Both the position numbers and the translations under genes were made by a program. From positions 1-5,365 of the forward strand of contig JAPSGM010000148.1 in the NCBI GenBank assembly GCA_031177555.1: a stretch of 5,365 nt of DNA, written 5' to 3'. This DNA comes from Chloroflexota bacterium (GTDB lineage: Bacteria; Chloroflexota; Limnocylindria; QHBO01). Below, piece by piece: positions 1 through 4,999 of this stretch (the stretch's first letter is position 1; every line of letters starts with the position of its first letter). The notes under the pieces are model-generated. The model did no database searches. It was not told where the DNA came from and saw only the letters and a list, made by a program, of their open reading frames with translations.

Positions 1-1
1 C

Positions 2-1222
2 TCCTACACGCTCGACGCCGATGACCAGAGCCTGGAGCGCTCGTACATGGCCCACTACCACGCGTACGAGCGCATCTTCCGGCGGCTGGGGCTGGAGACG
101 GTGGCCGTGGGCGCCGACGTCGGGATCATGGGCGGCAGCCTGGCGCACGAGTTCATGGTCTTCAACGAGCACGGCGAGGACACGCTGGTGCTCTGCGAGC
201 AGTGTGGATACGCGGCCAACCAGCAGATCGCCCGGGTCCGCAAGCCCGATCCTCCCGCCGAGGAGGCCCGGCCGTCCGAGGAGGTCGCCACGCCGGGCAC
301 CGATACGATCGCGTCGCTGGCCGAGCACCTCGGCATCGGCACCGATCGCACGGCCAAGGCCGCGTTCTTCGTCGCCGCCGACGGAAGCCTGATCACCGCC
401 ATCGTGCGCGGCGACTTCGAGGCCAACGAGACCAAGCTGGTCAACGCGCTCAAGCTGGTCGGCGGCATGCGTCCCGCGCAGGCCGAGGAGATCCGCGCGG
501 CGGGCATGGAGCCCGGCTACGGGTCGCCGGTCGGCGCCCACGACACCACCGTGGTCGTCGACGACCTGGTGGCCGCCACGCCGAACCTGGTGGCCGGCTC
601 CAACCGGCACGGCTATCACCTGCTGAACGTGAACGTCGGTCGCGACTACGAGCCCGACGCCGTCGCCGACATCGCGAGCGCGCGCGCCGGCGACCCGTGC
701 CCGCAGTGCGGCACGCCGGTCGTGCTGCGCACCGGGATCGAGGTCGGCAACATCTTCAAGCTGGGCACCGATTTCACCGAGGCGCTCAACGCGACCTACC
801 TGGCCGAGGACGGTAGCCGTCGCCACGTGGTGATGGGCAGCTATGGCATCGGACTGGGCCGGAACATGGCCTGCATCGTGGAGGCGCACCACGACGAGAA
901 GGGCATCGTCTGGCCCGAGTCGGTTGCGCCCTACCCCGCGCACCTCGTGACGCTGGGGGCCGCGAAGGATCCCGCCGTGGCGGAGGTGGCCGAGAGGCTG
1001 TACGGGCGCCTGGCCGAGGCCGGGGTCGAGCTGCTCTACGACGACCGCGACGAGTCGCCGGGCGTGAAGCTCACCGACGCCGAGCTGCTGGGCATGCCCA
1101 CGATCGTGACGATCTCGCCGCGCTCCCTGCAGGGCGGCGGCGCGGAGGTCACGCGCCGCGCCACCGGTGAGCGGCAGGTCCTGCCGCTCACCGAGGTGGA
1201 AGCCGCGCTGTCGTCCTCCTGA
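2..1222 (+). CDS. proS: Prolyl-tRNA synthetase, bacterial type with editing domain (5'-truncated by window)
   Basis: This cytoplasmic enzyme charges tRNA-Pro with proline using ATP and hydrolyses mischarged Ala-tRNA-Pro. The frame is open to the left edge and gives 406 visible residues. The window opens just after class II motif 2, at the SYTLD that matches the usual MKDSYSF, so roughly 155 N-terminal residues are missing compared with the 572-residue E. coli enzyme. The ATG at 47 is therefore internal. In visible numbering, the catalytic core continues to about residue 80 (GxxGGSxxHEF). The YbaK-like editing insertion spans about 95-220. It includes a Lys near 119 (TAKAAF), the GYGSP loop at 172-176 and a His near 206 (GYHLLN), which align with E. 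coli Lys279, the GxxxP loop and His369. The catalytic core then resumes (EVGNIFKLGT), with motif 3 GSYGIGLGR at 279-287. The anticodon-binding domain follows GIVWPESVAPYPAHLV and includes DDRDESPGVKLTDAELLGMP. Cys pairs CEQC (65-68) and CPQC (233-236) flank the insertion and may bind metal. The gene ends 20 bp before the next one. Confidence 0.97.
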   Translation, partial: SYTLDADDQSLERSYMAHYHAYERIFRRLGLETVAVGADVGIMGGSLAHEFMVFNEHGEDTLVLCEQCGYAANQQIARVRKPDPPAEEARPSEEVATPGTDTIASLAEHLGIGTDRTAKAAFFVAADGSLITAIVRGDFEANETKLVNALKLVGGMRPAQAEEIRAAGMEPGYGSPVGAHDTTVVVDDLVAATPNLVAGSNRHGYHLLNVNVGRDYEPDAVADIASARAGDPCPQCGTPVVLRTGIEVGNIFKLGTDFTEALNATYLAEDGSRRHVVMGSYGIGLGRNMACIVEAHHDEKGIVWPESVAPYPAHLVTLGAAKDPAVAEVAERLYGRLAEAGVELLYDDRDESPGVKLTDAELLGMPTIVTISPRSLQGGGAEVTRRATGERQVLPLTEVEAALSSS

Positions 1223-1230
1223 CCGGGGGC

Positions 1231-1236
1231 TATCCT
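1231..1236 (+). promoter_or_regulatory. Candidate -10 hexamer (TATCCT) for a leaderless YCII transcript
   Basis: TATCCT lies in the 20-bp gap after proS and ends 6 bp before the ATG at 1243. A -10 hexamer here would place the transcription start at or next to the A of the ATG. A weak -35-like CTGTCG sits 17 bp upstream at 1208-1213, inside the end of proS. The only alternative initiation signal is a G-run at 1225-1229, poorly placed for a Shine-Dalgarno. Read-through from proS is equally possible. Confidence 0.35.
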
Positions 1237-1242
1237 GCCGCC

Positions 1243-1626
1243 ATGCCGCGCGACCCGAACGTTCCCGACGCGTTCGACGTGTACACCCTCGTCCTGCTGC
1301 GACGCCCTCCCGACGCGCCCGACTTCACGGACGAGGAGCTCGACGCGCTCCAGGCTCGGCACCTCGCCTATCGCGCCCAGCTGAAGCGCGACGGCAAGCT
1401 GGTGGCCAACGGGCCGCTGGGCGAGCAGTCGGACCCGATGCAGCGCGGCCTGTCGATCTTCGCCTGCGACCTCGACGAGGCGCGGCGCCTGAGCGGCGGG
1501 GATCCATCGGTCCAGGCCGGCCGCCTCGCATACGACGTCTTCGAGTGGTGGGTGGCCGCCGGGACGCTCGCTTTCCCGGGCGTCGACGGACGCGTCGGCG
1601 ATCGGCGCTCGATGCCTGACGACTGA
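1243..1626 (+). CDS. YCII-related domain protein
   Basis: This 127-residue soluble protein has the YciI/YCII pattern (a dimeric alpha+beta-barrel fold of about 95 residues). A first strand at residues 12-20 (DVYTLVLLR) leads to a helix containing H40 (RHLAYRAQL). Next comes KLVANGPLGE (52-61), then a strand RGLSIFACD (68-76), DLDEARRLSGGDPSVQAGRLAY (76-97) and a final strand VFEWWVA (99-105). H40 and D87 correspond to the conserved His and Asp proposed to form the family's active-site pair. Family members include chlorohydrolase-like and dehydrochlorinase-like enzymes, but most have no known reaction, and the substrate cannot be told from the sequence. About 20 residues beyond the domain (PGVDGRVGDRR onward) form a polar tail that looks unstructured. 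The ATG follows proS by 20 bp, and no better upstream start exists. Proximity to proS suggests co-transcription, not shared function. Confidence 0.85.
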   Translation: MPRDPNVPDAFDVYTLVLLRRPPDAPDFTDEELDALQARHLAYRAQLKRDGKLVANGPLGEQSDPMQRGLSIFACDLDEARRLSGGDPSVQAGRLAYDVFEWWVAAGTLAFPGVDGRVGDRRSMPDD

Positions 1627-1634
1627 CCGACCGG

Positions 1635-1640
1635 TATCAT
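1635..1640 (+). promoter_or_regulatory. Candidate -10 hexamer (TATCAT) for a leaderless SDR transcript
   Basis: TATCAT, four of six matches to TATAAT, ends 8 bp before the SDR ATG at 1649, in the 22-bp gap after the YCII gene. As at 1231-1236, this spacing would put the transcription start on or next to the start codon. No Shine-Dalgarno is visible between 1627 and 1648, which favours leaderless initiation or translation by re-initiation. No convincing -35 box was found at 16-18 bp upstream. Confidence 0.35.
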
Positions 1641-1648
1641 CGATCCCG

Positions 1649-2437
1649 ATGGACCTGGGCCTCCGCGGCCGAGCCGCCGTCGTGGGCGGCGCATCATCCG
1701 GGCTCGGCGCCGCGATCGCCGAGGGGCTGGCGGCCGAGGGCTGCCGGCTGCTGCTGTGGTCCCGTTCGCTGGATCGGCTGGAGGACGTTGCCGGGCGGCT
1801 GCGCGGCCGCCTTGGCGCCGAGGTCGCCACCCACGCTGCGGACGCCACGCAGCCGGGGGCGGCGGCCAGCGTGACCGAGGCGGCGCGTCGCGCGCTGGGC
1901 AGCGTCGATGTCTGCATCCTCAACGCCGGCGGCCCGCCGCCGGTCGACCCGCTGGCCACCGAGGCGGAGGGGTGGCGGACGGCGTTCCAGCTCCTGGCGG
2001 TGACGCCCATCGACCTCGCCCAGGCCCTGCTGCCGGGCATGCGCGAGCGGGGCTGGGGACGGATCGTGGCCCTCATCGGCTCGACCATCCGTGAGCCGAT
2101 CCCGACGCTGGTGTACTCAACCGCCGGCCGCGCCGCCCTGGCCGGCTGGATGAAGACCGCGGCACGCGCCGCCGCGGCCGACGGCGTGACGATCAACGGC
2201 ATCCTGACCGGTCGCGTGGCGACGCAGCGCGTGGAGCAGATCGACCGCGACCGCGCCGAGCGCGAGGGACGGGACCTGGCCGCGGTCCGGGCCGATGCGC
2301 TCGGCAGCATCCCGGCCGGACGCTACGGCGAGCCGCGCGAGCTGGCGGCGGTGGCCGCCTTCCTGTGCTCCGAGCCGGCCGCCTACGTGACCGGCACGTT
2401 CATCCCGGTGGACGGGGGCATGCTGCAGGGCATCTGA
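1649..2437 (+). CDS. Short-chain dehydrogenase/reductase family protein with atypical catalytic motif
   Basis: A 262-residue Rossmann-fold protein of classical SDR length, likely cytosolic and NAD(P)-binding. The cofactor loop is GGASSGLG at residues 13-20, where the canonical TGxxxGxG has lost its Thr. Other landmarks are D65 (AADAT), the NAGG motif at 92-95 followed by PPP, the strand GRIVALIGST (137-146) with S145, and the C-terminal YVTGTFIPVDGG (246-257) typical of FabG-like enzymes. The YxxxK signature is absent: residues 156-161 read YSTAGR, so Tyr156 lacks a Lys at +4. When the following helix is aligned with FabG, Ser157 and Arg161 occupy the Tyr and Lys positions. The NAGGPPP and EPIP segments recall a divergent group of FabG-like SDRs annotated as 3-oxoacyl-ACP reductase but lacking the catalytic tetrad. 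Normal 3-ketoacyl-ACP reductase activity should not be assumed. The substrate is unknown. The ATG starts 22 bp after the YCII stop. Confidence 0.9.
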   Translation: MDLGLRGRAAVVGGASSGLGAAIAEGLAAEGCRLLLWSRSLDRLEDVAGRLRGRLGAEVATHAADATQPGAAASVTEAARRALGSVDVCILNAGGPPPVDPLATEAEGWRTAFQLLAVTPIDLAQALLPGMRERGWGRIVALIGSTIREPIPTLVYSTAGRAALAGWMKTAARAAAADGVTINGILTGRVATQRVEQIDRDRAEREGRDLAAVRADALGSIPAGRYGEPRELAAVAAFLCSEPAAYVTGTFIPVDGGMLQGI

Positions 2438-2449
2438 GCGCCTCCGCCG

Positions 2450-2470
2450 GCCCGGGCAAGGTTGCCGGGC
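2450..2470 (+). terminator. GC-rich stem-loop after the SDR gene (possible terminator, no U-tract)
   Basis: GCCCGG at 2450-2455 plus CA at 2457-2458 pairs with TG CCGGGC at 2463-2470, with G2456 bulged and a four-base AGGT loop. It lies 12 bp after the SDR stop and just before a -10-like hexamer, a natural position for a transcriptional boundary. No T-run follows, so it is not a classical intrinsic terminator. In DNA this GC-rich such stems also occur by chance. Confidence 0.35.
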
Positions 2471-2475
2471 GAGCG

Positions 2476-2481
2476 TATGAT
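2476..2481 (+). promoter_or_regulatory. Near-consensus -10 hexamer (TATGAT) upstream of the thioredoxin-fold gene
   Basis: TATGAT matches TATAAT at five of six positions and stands out in this GC-rich DNA. It lies after the stem-loop that follows the SDR gene. Transcription would start near 2488 and give a leader of about 37 nt before the Shine-Dalgarno-supported TTG at 2525. No good -35 box lies 16-18 bp upstream. A TTGCCG at 2462-2467 is too close (8 bp). The hexamer overlaps an in-frame ATG at 2477, so the two are competing explanations of these bases. Confidence 0.4.
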
Positions 2482-2496
2482 TGATCTCCGAACGAC

Positions 2497-2509
2497 AGGC
2501 GCAGCGCCT
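2497..2509 (+). other. Small leader hairpin before the Shine-Dalgarno
   Basis: AGGCG (2497-2501) and CGCCT (2505-2509) form a perfect 5-bp stem with a CAG loop. It ends four bases before the Shine-Dalgarno at 2514-2519. If transcription starts near 2488 it would occupy most of the leader. It could influence ribosome access or mRNA stability, but it is short and no function is shown. Confidence 0.3.
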
Positions 2510-2513
2510 TCAC

Positions 2514-2519
2514 AGGAGG
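2514..2519 (+). promoter_or_regulatory. Shine-Dalgarno AGGAGG that decides the TTG start at 2525
   Basis: A full AGGAGG is followed by a 5-nt spacer and an in-frame TTG at 2525. The other in-frame starts, TTG at 2462 and ATG at 2477, have no comparable site upstream. The 2477 ATG overlaps the -10-like TATGAT. This makes TTG 2525 the preferred start. Confidence 0.7.
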
Positions 2520-2524
2520 CAGGC

Positions 2525-2953
2525 TTGGAGGCCGATCGGTTGTCGCCCTTGAGCGTGCAGGTCGTGGCCTACGCTCCGACCCTGTTCCGCCACTGCCAGC
2601 ACTGCGAGGTGGCATTCGAGGGCGTGGGCCTGGCCGAGCGCATGCATCGCAACGAGGCGAGGGACGCCCTGCCCGATGACCTGGCCGCCGAGTTCCAGCG
2701 CGTCTCCGACTGGGTCCACGCCCTCCTGGAGCGCCACGGCCCGCGGGTTGCCGTCAGCGTCATCGACGCGGCCAGCATCGAGGGCGTCTGGAAGTCACTG
2801 CGCCACGGCCTGCGCCGCTTCCCGGCGGTCATCGTGGACAACCGCGCGACGGCCATCGGTACCGACTTTCGAGCGGCCGACGCGCTGATCGACGACCGGC
2901 TGCCAGTGCTTCCTGGCTCCGTTCCCGCAGGAGGGAGAAAGGAGGGGACCTAG
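2525..2953 (+). CDS. Small thioredoxin/glutaredoxin-fold CxxC protein upstream of cstA
   Basis: From the TTG at 2525 this is a 142-residue soluble protein with no signal peptide or membrane segment. I do not recognise a named family. The apparent element order is a strand (VQVVAYAPTLF, residues 11-21), a CxxC motif C24-Q-H-C27, a long helical region (about 36-75), a strand (RVAVSVID), a helix (GVWKSLRHGLRRF), then a Pro followed by a strand (PAVIVDN), a hairpin strand (ATAIG) and a C-terminal helix (FRAADALIDDRL). This matches the order in thioredoxin and glutaredoxin folds, and the FPAVIVD Pro fits the cis-Pro that faces the active-site disulfide. Roughly 25 extra residues lie between the CxxC and the second strand. 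A cytosolic thiol-redox or metal-binding role is inferred; the CQHC sequence could also bind metal. It precedes cstA by 90 bp with no visible promoter between, so the two are probably co-transcribed. The last 15 or so residues (PGSVPAGGRKEGT) look disordered. Starting at ATG 2477 would add 16 residues. Confidence 0.75.
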   Translation: MEADRLSPLSVQVVAYAPTLFRHCQHCEVAFEGVGLAERMHRNEARDALPDDLAAEFQRVSDWVHALLERHGPRVAVSVIDAASIEGVWKSLRHGLRRFPAVIVDNRATAIGTDFRAADALIDDRLPVLPGSVPAGGRKEGT

Positions 2954-2959
2954 CGCAAT

Positions 2960-2993
2960 CGCCCGAGGGGCGGAGCGGGGTTCACCCCGTTCC
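2960..2993 (+). other. Adjacent stem-loops in the spacer before cstA
   Basis: CGCCC (2960-2964) can pair with GGGCG (2968-2972) around a three-base loop. Immediately after it, 2972-2980 pairs with 2985-2993 (nine pairs including one G-T) around a TTCA loop. The two structures share only G2972. No T-run follows, so a terminator is unlikely. Position between a co-directional gene pair suggests an mRNA stability or processing element that could set the ratio of the two products. This is inference. The spacer (2954-3043) contains no recognisable -10 box. Confidence 0.4.
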
Positions 2994-3027
2994 CGAGCAT
3001 CGGCTGACCAGAGGAGCACTCGCACAC

Positions 3028-3035
3028 AAGGAGGA
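3028..3035 (+). promoter_or_regulatory. Strong Shine-Dalgarno for cstA
   Basis: AAGGAGGA lies 8 nt before the ATG at 3044. It is the longest anti-Shine-Dalgarno match seen in the window and fixes the cstA start. It predicts efficient translation of the transporter, unlike the YCII and SDR genes, which lack such a site. Confidence 0.85.
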
Positions 3036-3043
3036 GAGCGCCG

Positions 3044-4924
3044 ATGAACTCACTCTGGGTCGTTGTCATCGGCTTCGTGGTCATCTATCTCGCGTACAAC
3101 CTCTACGCCCGCCGCATCGACCGCGTCGTGATCCAGTCCGATGCGAAGCGCGCGACACCCGCGACGATGTACATGGACGGCGCCGATTTCGTGCCGACCA
3201 GCCGCTTCGTGCTCTACGGCTACCACTTCAAGTCGATCGCGGCCGCCGGCCCGATCGTGGGCGTCATCACCGCCGCCAACATCTGGGGCTGGCTGCCGGC
3301 CATCATCTGGCTGATGGTGGGCGTGACCTTCATCGGCTGGGTGAGTGACTACTCCGCCATCATGATGGCGGTCCGCAACGACGGGAACTCACTGTCCGCC
3401 ATCTCCCATCGGCTCGTCAGCCCCCGGACGCGGACGATCCTGTTCGTGTTCATCTTCTTCTACCTGCTCCTGATCGGCGGCGCCTTCGTGGGCATCATGG
3501 CCGCGATCCTCGACGCCCGGCCGGACGTGCCGTTCGGCATCGTGATGCTGGCGGCCATGGGCCTGCTGGGCGGCTGGCTGCTCTACCGCCGGCGGGCCGA
3601 CCTGATCCAGGTCACCCTCCTGGTGGTGGTGGTCACGCTGCTGGCCATGGCCTCCGGGGTGGTGGGGGTCAGCTTCCCGACCGCGCCCGATCCGCCCACC
3701 TGGGACACCGGCGTGGTCAGCGGTCCTGTGCGCGGCATCAGCCAGGCCGTCAACGGCGGCGGAGCCCTGTACACGGTGGTCGACCCGACGGGGGCCGATC
3801 CCCGCCTGGCCGGCGCCTTCGGCAATCCCGAGACGGGCGAGATCCAGGTCATGCCGAGCTTCCTGCTGTGGGCGATCTTCCTCCTGGCCTTCGCCTACCT
3901 GGGCACCAACCTCGCCATCTGGCGCTTCGCGCAGCCGGTGAACTACATCGGCTTCTGGATCATGGCGCTCACGATCGGCCTGTCGGCCATCGGCGCCATC
4001 CTGGCTCCGTTCTTCCGCTCGGAGGTGGCCGCCTTCCAGATCCCGGCCTTCACCGCCTGGTTCGGCAGCGAGTCGATCCAGGCCACCGGCGCCTTCATGT
4101 CGCTGTGGCCGATGCTGTTCGTGACGATCGCCTGCGGCGCCATCTCCGGCTGGCACGCCCTGTTCGGCTCGGTCGGCACGGCCAGGCAGCTCGAGTACGA
4201 GACCGATGCCCTTCCCGTCGGTGGGGGCGGCATGTTCAGCGAGAACACGCTGGGCCTCCTGTCCCTGACGGCGGTGGCCATCACCGGCGGCCTGGCCGGG
4301 GCCGGCGCCTTCGCCGCCGGCGTGGGGAACCTGCTCAACGTGGCGACCTTCGACCTGGTCCCGGTCAACATCGGGACCGCGCTGGGCTTCGGCGCCTTCG
4401 TGGTGATCGTGCTCACCGTCGTCCAGCTCGTGTTCCGCGTCATGCGCGTCACCCTGGGCGAGTGGCTCGGCCCGGTGTGGGTCGGGTTCCAGAACCAGCA
4501 CATCGCCTCCATCTTCGGCTCGGTGCTGGTCCTGCTCCTCGTGCTGTCGGGGACGTGGGTCTTCCTGTGGCAGCTGTTCGGCGCCAGCAACCAGCTGCTG
4601 GCGGCGCTCAGCCTGCTGCTGGTCACGCTCTGGCTGGCCAGCACGCGGCGGAACCCGGCCTTCGCCGGGATCCCGATGGTGTTCATGTACGTGACCACGG
4701 TGGCCGCCTCGCTGGTGACCGCCTACAACCTGTACACGACGATCGCCACCCGCGAGGGGGCGGCGGCCATCTCCGTCATCGGCGCGTGGGCCATGATCCT
4801 GATCGCGCTGCTGCTGGTGGTTGCGGCGCTGCTCATTGCCTGGGACGCCTGGAAGGCGTGGAACCGCTATCGGGCCATGCCGGCCGAGCCGGAGCCGGTC
4901 CCGGCGGCACCCACCGGCGGATAG
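3044..4924 (+). CDS. cstA: CstA-family carbon starvation / peptide or pyruvate transporter
   Basis: A 626-residue polytopic inner-membrane protein of the CstA family, whose characterised members import peptides or pyruvate (E. coli CstA and BtsT). An N-terminal helix (about 3-20) is followed by the family signature: KRATPA (35-40), DGADFVPTSR (45-54), YGYHFKSIAAAGPIVG (58-73), WGWLPAIIW (81-89) and VSDYSAIMMAVRNDGNSL (100-117). About 15 hydrophobic segments can be counted. A long polar loop lies at about 209-270, rich in Pro and Gly. The second half has ACGAISGWHALFGSVGTARQLEYETD (363-388) and LFGASNQLLA (511-520), both typical of CstA. The C-terminal tail (MPAEPEPVPAAPTGG) is Pro/Ala-rich and probably cytosolic. 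It is shorter than the 701-residue E. coli protein and nearer to Bacillus CstA in length. Typical members read GHHF and HD where this one reads GYHF and SD. No ybdD-like gene follows within the window. Substrate (pyruvate, peptides or other) cannot be decided. Confidence 0.93.
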   Translation: MNSLWVVVIGFVVIYLAYNLYARRIDRVVIQSDAKRATPATMYMDGADFVPTSRFVLYGYHFKSIAAAGPIVGVITAANIWGWLPAIIWLMVGVTFIGWVSDYSAIMMAVRNDGNSLSAISHRLVSPRTRTILFVFIFFYLLLIGGAFVGIMAAILDARPDVPFGIVMLAAMGLLGGWLLYRRRADLIQVTLLVVVVTLLAMASGVVGVSFPTAPDPPTWDTGVVSGPVRGISQAVNGGGALYTVVDPTGADPRLAGAFGNPETGEIQVMPSFLLWAIFLLAFAYLGTNLAIWRFAQPVNYIGFWIMALTIGLSAIGAILAPFFRSEVAAFQIPAFTAWFGSESIQATGAFMSLWPMLFVTIACGAISGWHALFGSVGTARQLEYETDALPVGGGGMFSENTLGLLSLTAVAITGGLAGAGAFAAGVGNLLNVATFDLVPVNIGTALGFGAFVVIVLTVVQLVFRVMRVTLGEWLGPVWVGFQNQHIASIFGSVLVLLLVLSGTWVFLWQLFGASNQLLAALSLLLVTLWLASTRRNPAFAGIPMVFMYVTTVAASLVTAYNLYTTIATREGAAAISVIGAWAMILIALLLVVAALLIAWDAWKAWNRYRAMPAEPEPVPAAPTGG

Positions 4925-4933
4925 TCCAGGATC

Positions 4934-4954
4934 GCTCGAGACCGCGTCGCGAGC
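4934..4954. other. Hairpin in the convergent gap, first of two
   Basis: GCTCG (4934-4938) pairs with CGAGC (4950-4954). After one A-G mismatch a further three pairs (GAC 4940-4942 with GTC 4946-4948) close a three-base loop. It starts 10 bp after the cstA stop. It probably contributes, with the larger hairpin beside it, to RNA 3'-end formation, but it is only moderately stable. Confidence 0.4.
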
Positions 4955-4960
4955 ACGACA

Positions 4961-4993
4961 CGATGGGCCGGGCGCCGGGCGTCCGGCCCATCG
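4961..4993. terminator. Probable bidirectional terminator hairpin between convergent genes
   Basis: An 11-bp perfect inverted repeat, CGATGGGCCGG (4961-4971) and CCGGCCCATCG (4983-4993), can extend inward through a G-T and three more G-C pairs to a three-base loop. It is the strongest symmetric element seen in the window. It sits 36 bp past the cstA stop and 6 bp past the stop of the minus-strand gene, the place expected for a shared terminator. Neither strand has a T-run after the stem, so it is a U-tract-less hairpin. It may instead protect RNA 3' ends or act with Rho. Confidence 0.65.
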
Positions 4994-4999
4994 CCCTCC

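Noticed and set aside
202..816. Arg-rich open frame of 204 codons on the plus strand inside proS
   Set aside because: It is a frame-shifted reading of the ProRS editing domain. The Arg/His-rich low-complexity product is typical of GC-rich out-of-frame translation.
47..1222. proS starting at the ATG at 47
   Set aside because: The frame is open to position 2 and the upstream codons encode conserved ProRS sequence (SYTLD...LERSY), so this Met is internal.
1036..2310. Long open frame of 424 codons on the minus strand
   Set aside because: It lies antisense to the end of proS, the YCII gene and the SDR gene, all of which have clear family motifs. Its translation is rich in Arg, Ser, Ala and Pro without motifs, as expected of a GC-rich shadow frame.
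2462..2467. TTGCCG as a -35 box for the TATGAT at 2476
   Set aside because: The spacing is only 8 bp, far from 16-18 bp, and the bases are part of the stem-loop at 2450-2470.
3389..4501. Open frame of 370 codons on the minus strand, rich in His, Asp, Glu and Gly
   Set aside because: It is antisense to the CstA membrane segments. Its composition is what hydrophobic codons give when read in reverse complement, and it has no domain pattern.
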